Origin: Paenibacillus sp. SYP-B3998 | Lineage (GTDB): Bacteria > Bacillota > Bacilli > Paenibacillales > NBRC-103111 | Direction: 5' to 3' | Length of the DNA stretch: 64,000 nt | NCBI RefSeq assembly: GCF_010820665.1 | Contig: NZ_JAAIKC010000010.1 | Location: 184,838-248,837 of the forward strand | Part shown: positions 60,161 through 64,000 of the stretch, in pieces | Layout: each line of letters opens with the position of its first letter | How positions within the stretch are numbered: the stretch's first letter is position 1 | Translations under genes and position numbers: made by a program | Notes under the pieces: model-generated | The model's input: the letters and a program-made list of their open reading frames with translations, nothing else | The model's database searches: none | Told to the model about the DNA's origin: nothing

Positions 60161-61141
60161 TTAAAGTTCATTCACGAGTCCGAATTCATAGCCTTTCTTT
60201 TTAATTTCTTTACAAATGCGATCGAGTGCTTCCATATTCTCCTTAGAGCCCTGGTGCATCAAAATGACATTTCCCTCATGCAAATTGTTCATAATGTCGT
60301 TATAAGGATCCTCGGCGCCGTTTTTCCTTGGTTCCCAATCACGCATAGCAGTCGACCAAAATACAGAGGTATACCCCATCCCAGAAACGAGACTTAAATT
60401 GTGCATGTTATATTTCCCATAGGGAAAACGGAAATATTTCTCTACGTCTTTCCCGGTTATTTGCTTATATAAAGCTTCAAAATCAGTAACTTCTTTCTTA
60501 ATCTGATCGTCCGTCAGTTCATTGAAATCTTTATGCGTCATCGTATGATTCGCAATCAAATGACCGTCTGCGACTAATCGTTTTAAATAATCCGGATTCT
60601 TTTTAATATTATTGCCGGAGATGAAAAAATTCGCCTTTACATTATTATCTTTAAGCGATTTAAGCATCAGATCGACATCAATAAGGGGACCACCTGCATC
60701 AATGGTTAGGTACACTTTTTTACCCGTACCTACCCAAACTGCCTTTTGATCCGCTGTGAACGATTTCGTTTCCTTCGGAAAATCAGGAACTTGTCCCGTT
60801 TTCTTTTTCATATAGTACCAGGAGTAAGCCGTTCGATCTCCGCTTGCATGCTGCGCTGCAGGTTTCGTGGACGCAGTTGGTTTAGGCGTTACGGATGCTG
60901 TAGGAGTCTGAGAGGCATGAGGTGTCTCACTTGGTGAAGGTGATGACATTGGAGTGGGTATGGGTGTTGCTATTGGTTTTGGAGTTGCGGTTACAGGGAG
61001 GCTCGTTGCTTGTGGAGTAGCAGTTGCTACAGGGGGATTTCCCTTTTCAGATGATGTGGAGCTCAAACTTTTGTCTGCACAGCCGATCAATGATACGCTT
61101 AAAACGATCAGCAGTGCAGCGCTTTTGGATAGTGGGGTCAT
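60161..61141 (-). CDS. Lipoprotein polysaccharide deacetylase, PdaA-like
   Basis: 326 residues from ATG at 61141, with GAGGTG 6 bases upstream. Lipobox LIGC at C21, a 75-residue Pro/Thr/Ser linker, then a NodB domain (about 130-320). Motif 1 is YLTIDAGGP: the catalytic Asp stays but the metal-binding second Asp is Ala. Motif 2 ANHTMTH and motif 3 FRFPYGKYN are intact. The overall order (QVPDFPKETKSFTADQKAVWVGTGKKVYLT before motif 1) resembles B. subtilis PdaA, which makes spore-cortex muramic-delta-lactam. PdaA itself has a non-canonical motif too. Confidence 0.88.
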   Translation of the reverse strand: MTPLSKSAALLIVLSVSLIGCADKSLSSTSSEKGNPPVATATPQATSLPVTATPKPIATPIPTPMSSPSPSETPHASQTPTASVTPKPTASTKPAAQHASGDRTAYSWYYMKKKTGQVPDFPKETKSFTADQKAVWVGTGKKVYLTIDAGGPLIDVDLMLKSLKDNNVKANFFISGNNIKKNPDYLKRLVADGHLIANHTMTHKDFNELTDDQIKKEVTDFEALYKQITGKDVEKYFRFPYGKYNMHNLSLVSGMGYTSVFWSTAMRDWEPRKNGAEDPYNDIMNNLHEGNVILMHQGSKENMEALDRICKEIKKKGYEFGLVNEL

Positions 61142-61215
61142 GCTAGCACCTCGTCCCTTCATGAATACTCGCATACTCATATTCGACATTGCTAGACAAT
61201 TTCCCTGCTAATTTC

Positions 61216-61635
61216 CTATTTTGTAGCTCGATACGTCAAAAACTGAAAAATAGTTATGAGGATAAAAGCAGTTCCAGCTAACATTGGAATCGTAATGAAA
61301 CCGAACCAATTTAAGTAATCTACATCACAAGGAACGGGGCCGCAGGCTGTTGCGTCTTCATGGAAGACACCTGATTGAAGCAGAACATGATAAATGGAGA
61401 TACAAGCTCCCCATATCGTTAGTGGCAGCGCATAGATGGTGAGTTTATAGTCTCTACGAACGGCTGCAATACCTAACAGAATGACAAGCGGATACATCAG
61501 AATGCGCTGATACCAACATAATTTGCAAGGTAAAAAATTCATAATCTCAGAGAAATATAGACTTCCTAGTGTTGCGATTAAAGCTATGAACCATGAGATG
61601 TACATACCATTATCTTTAATCCACTTATTTGACAT
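61216..61635 (-). CDS. bdbC: Thiol-disulfide oxidoreductase BdbC (DsbB family)
   Basis: 139 residues with four membrane segments, normal for BdbC. First Cys pair C37/C40 in LPCKLCWYQRILMYP, second pair C98/C103 in TACGPVPCDVDYLNWFGFITIPML. It reoxidises a DsbA-like partner (BdbD), passing electrons to quinone. The partner is not in the window. GGAGGACG precedes the ATG. Confidence 0.95.
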   Translation of the reverse strand: MSNKWIKDNGMYISWFIALIATLGSLYFSEIMNFLPCKLCWYQRILMYPLVILLGIAAVRRDYKLTIYALPLTIWGACISIYHVLLQSGVFHEDATACGPVPCDVDYLNWFGFITIPMLAGTAFILITIFQFLTYRATK

Positions 61636-61713
61636 TATTGCTCGTCCTCCCTTTCCCTCTCATTATAGAAAAATATAGGCGAGAAGTCTAACAAATAGGC
61701 ATATTTATCCGAT

Positions 61714-63771
61714 TTATTCGACCTTGAACTGGGAAACAGACTTCGCAAGTTCCTTCGTCAGATTATCGATACTCTCTACCATATCAGCGAGATTATGCAC
61801 CATAGCGGATTGCTCTTGAACCGTGGCGGTTACTTCTTCTACTGAAGCAGACACTTCTTCGCCTGAGGCAGATAAGTTCTGAGTAGAATCAAGGACATCA
61901 TTTTTGTCTCGTTCCATATGCTGCACTTCGCTAGCCATCGATTTGATTTGATCCGTAATATCCATCACATTTTCTAAAATAACTTGAAAAGAGCTTTGCG
62001 TTTTACCGACAAATTCATCTTGTTTTAAAGCAATAGCCCGAATCTCGCCAACACTTTTGTTATTCTCATCTACATGGGTAAGGGTTTGTTGGATAATGCC
62101 ATCGATTTCACTAGACTGCTTGGAAGACTCTTCCGCTAGTTTTCGAATTTCACCAGCAACGACTGCAAAGCCACGACCATGTTCGCCCGCTCTTGCCGCT
62201 TCAATGGATGCGTTCAAGGCTAAAAGATTCGTCTGCTTGGCGATATTGCCGATAGCGCCTGTAATATGACGAATTTGATTCGAACTTTCGGCTAACAAGC
62301 TTGTAATGGATGAAATTTTGTGAACTTCTTGTTCGTTTTTATTATTGATTTGAATCAGGTTTTGAATCACTTCACGATTGGTATGAAAGATTGCAATTAT
62401 GGCTTCGGCTCTTTCTTTCATTGATTGAGAGGTCTGATTAACCCGAGCGATTTTTTCTCCTAACTCATTAAACTTACCCACGATATGATCCGTATTATGG
62501 GATTGGGACTCCATTGCTTTAGCGATTTCCATCGTCGTCACGGATGTTTCTGAGATTGACTGACTCGTATTCTTCGAGGTTTGTTCGAGCTCATTGGTGC
62601 TTGTATTCAGCACCGCAATGGAAGTGTTCATATGAGCAATCAATTCTTTATTTTTAGCAGCCATAACATTAAAACTATCTGCCAAATCTCTAAATTCACT
62701 ATTGTATTTCCCCTCGGCGTGTGCAGTTAAATCGCCCGAGGAAAGACGTTGGAACAAGCCCGTCAGTTTAGTAATCGGCATGGTTATGGCTCTTGAGAGG
62801 AGGAGACCAGCCAGAATAGCAAAGACAACAGCGATAAGAGTTATAACTACAATTTTGCTCATCAAATCGTTCAAGGGCTGCTTGATATCACGGTAATCAT
62901 CCTCGACGACAACCATCCAATCAGCCCCCGGAATCTTGGCATAGCGAATATAGGTATCGGCATTGTCTACGGTACCTTGTACTACCTCGCCTGATGCTTT
63001 TTGCTTCACAATTTCTGCGAATTCCGGGGATTCCAGCTTCTTCCCTACGATGGAAGAATCCGTAGAGTGATATACAATCGTACCTCCGCGACTTACTACA
63101 TAAACTTTTCCGGCAGCATTAATTCGTATATTTTTTAGCTTATCTACAAAGAAGGACGCGTCCATTGTACTTAAATAAACGCCGAGCACTTTGCCGTCGT
63201 CATCCTTGACAGGCTCTGCAAATACGACAACTAACGTATTGCTCGTTTTGGAAATGATCGCATCGCTAATGACAAATTTCCCCTGCATCGCTTCCTTATA
63301 GTAATCGCGATCGGAACGATCCATTTTTAAGGCTTCCGCATTGTTGCTGGCCACAACCATGCCTTTATCGTCGATCAGCATCATCGTCTGAACACCTTGT
63401 GTGCCTTTAATGCTTTGGACTAGGAGGGCGTTGGCTTTCACCTGCAAGTCGTTTTTGGGAGAGAAGAAGTCAGAATCTGATAATTTCTTTTGATACTTAA
63501 ACTTCAATAGGTCTTTCATGGTATTTTGGACCGCAATTAAGTACGTGCTTTGTTCTTCTAACTGCACCGTCGTGTTCAGATTTTGCCCAATACGTTCAAC
63601 ATTCGTATTTATTTCATCCTTGCTTTTCTTCAGAAGCAAGCTTGATCCAAAAACATACGTAAATACACTGGAACCTGTTAAAACTAAAACAACCAAAAGA
63701 CTGATCAATAGGGGCAGCTTAACTCTCAGGGATATCGTCTTTCGGCTTTTCTTTTCTTTTAATGGTGTCAT
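61714..63771 (-). CDS. Methyl-accepting chemotaxis protein with dCache sensor
   Basis: 685 residues from ATG at 63771, with AAAGGAG before it. First membrane segment ([24 protein letters not shown]), extracellular dCache domain (about 65-310, with the [20 protein letters not shown] and [12 protein letters not shown] stretches), second membrane segment ([23 protein letters not shown]), HAMP, and a long signalling domain whose tip reads [44 protein letters not shown]. Senses a small molecule outside and signals to CheA. Ligand unknown. Confidence 0.95.
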   Translation of the reverse strand: MTPLKEKKSRKTISLRVKLPLLISLLVVLVLTGSSVFTYVFGSSLLLKKSKDEINTNVERIGQNLNTTVQLEEQSTYLIAVQNTMKDLLKFKYQKKLSDSDFFSPKNDLQVKANALLVQSIKGTQGVQTMMLIDDKGMVVASNNAEALKMDRSDRDYYKEAMQGKFVISDAIISKTSNTLVVVFAEPVKDDDGKVLGVYLSTMDASFFVDKLKNIRINAAGKVYVVSRGGTIVYHSTDSSIVGKKLESPEFAEIVKQKASGEVVQGTVDNADTYIRYAKIPGADWMVVVEDDYRDIKQPLNDLMSKIVVITLIAVVFAILAGLLLSRAITMPITKLTGLFQRLSSGDLTAHAEGKYNSEFRDLADSFNVMAAKNKELIAHMNTSIAVLNTSTNELEQTSKNTSQSISETSVTTMEIAKAMESQSHNTDHIVGKFNELGEKIARVNQTSQSMKERAEAIIAIFHTNREVIQNLIQINNKNEQEVHKISSITSLLAESSNQIRHITGAIGNIAKQTNLLALNASIEAARAGEHGRGFAVVAGEIRKLAEESSKQSSEIDGIIQQTLTHVDENNKSVGEIRAIALKQDEFVGKTQSSFQVILENVMDITDQIKSMASEVQHMERDKNDVLDSTQNLSASGEEVSASVEEVTATVQEQSAMVHNLADMVESIDNLTKELAKSVSQFKVE

Positions 63772-63912
63772 GATGTCTCCTTTTTTATGTTCACTATGAT
63801 TTCTATGTACTCTACTATATCGGAAACTGCTGACCAAATTTGAATAAAAAGCAAAGAACCGTGTGAGACGACCCTCTGGTCATACCCCTGTCAAGTAGAC
63901 AGATGAAAAAAG

Positions 63913-64000
63913 CTACGCTGCCAGCGCGCACCGATACTCAATCGGTGCGCGCTGTTTCAGTTTGGATTGAAACCGCTGGTAGTTATAAAAGTAAATATAA
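63913..64000 (-). CDS. IS3-family transposase OrfB, C-terminal end only
   Basis: The minus strand reads YIYFYNYQRFQSKLKQRAPI followed by EYRCALAA and TAG. This is the typical OrfB C-terminus of IS150-type transposases (Y-I-x-F-Y-N-x-x-R-x-Q-x-x-L-x-x-x-x-P-x-x-Y). The last ten or so codons are written as a 13-base-pair perfect hairpin. The rest is outside the window. Confidence 0.85.
   Translation of the reverse strand, partial: YIYFYNYQRFQSKLKQRAPIEYRCALAA
63923..63953. terminator. Perfect hairpin inside the transposase 3' end
   Basis: AGCGCGCACCGAT and ATCGGTGCGCGCT pair perfectly around a 5-base loop, 8 bases before the transposase stop codon. No T tract follows; it may block read-through or ribosome passage. 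Confidence 0.6.

Larger units (their letters stand above)
63889..64000 (-). mobile_element. End of an IS3-family insertion sequence (continues past window)
   Basis: TGTCAAGTAGACAG at 63889 starts with the TG of IS3-type inverted ends, about 24 bases outside the stop codon of the transposase. The rest lies beyond the window edge, so length, target duplication and completeness are unknown. Confidence 0.7.

Noticed and set aside
1..64000. tRNA or rRNA genes, CRISPR arrays, prophage or secondary-metabolite megasynthase
   Set aside because: Looked for throughout; no cloverleaf with TTCGA arm context, no regular direct repeats, and no phage structural or NRPS/PKS genes.

Overview
The window looks like a piece of chromosome from a Paenibacillus-like, endospore-forming member of the Firmicutes (Paenibacillaceae). 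The signs are strong AGGAGG-type ribosome sites with many TTG and GTG starts, sigma-A promoters with 17-base spacers, a seryl T-box leader, a Mn2+ (yybP-ykoY type) riboswitch, a GlnR/TnrA-type operator, a YjcZ-type tiny protein, a YtpB terpene synthase and a PdaA-like deacetylase. Most of it is ordinary housekeeping and accessory chromosome in short operons. I see no rRNA, tRNA, CRISPR array or prophage. The only mobile DNA is the end of an IS3-family element at the right edge.

Left part (1-16 kb): an ammonium transporter with a downstream GlnD-like DUF294 nucleotidyltransferase, under a promoter with a GlnR/TnrA box; a MerR regulator followed by a frameshifted YugP-type metallopeptidase; a GltC-like LysR regulator divergent from thiol peroxidase tpx; the Mn2+ importer mntH facing a GNAT gene across two MntR-like boxes; about 0.8 kb with no recognisable gene; a 6S RNA gene with its own promoter and terminators; a YesL-like membrane protein; a 28-residue YjcZ-like protein; the DEAD-box helicase cshA; a DUF4178/DUF4247 pair; YitT; tatA; and a secreted DUF4015 putative glycosidase.

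Middle (16-38 kb): a 2-hydroxyacid dehydrogenase; serS behind a T-box; and a leftward group of two unknown genes, ytpB and pfkA. Divergent from that group is an array of five export genes (MATE-like, MFS, MacB-like ATPase and permease, adaptor), followed by a nitroreductase. Next come a YeeN-type YebC protein, a cold-shock protein, a methyltransferase, a riboswitch-controlled TerC/YkoY Mn2+ exporter carrying an AbrB-like tail, pepF behind a long folded leader, a LapA-like protein, DUF92 and a GAF-HD-GYP protein.

Right part (38-64 kb): a FAH-family hydrolase and CapA, a phosphodiesterase, two MFS transporters, an O-methyltransferase, the rRNA methyltransferase ypsC, a YaeR-like VOC protein overlapped by a 42-residue membrane protein, a DHH phosphoesterase, a DUF1399-like protein with a Cys/Ser/Gly tail, a YfhF-like epimerase, an extracellular phytase-like protein, glutathione peroxidase, a HesB-like/DUF1450 pair, an HxlR regulator, map, an AI-2E-type permease, three tiny proteins, and a leftward envelope cluster (chemoreceptor, bdbC, PdaA-like deacetylase, murI, M14 carboxypeptidase, SanA-like). 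Metal homeostasis (Mn import and export), thiol/redox defence (tpx, gpx, bdbC) and cell-wall metabolism are the recurring themes.

I do not see an obviously new multi-gene defence or biosynthetic system. The points most worth checking are the TerC-AbrB-like fusion, the folded leader before pepF, the Cys/Ser-tailed DUF1399-like protein, and the terpene-synthase operon divergent from the exporter array.
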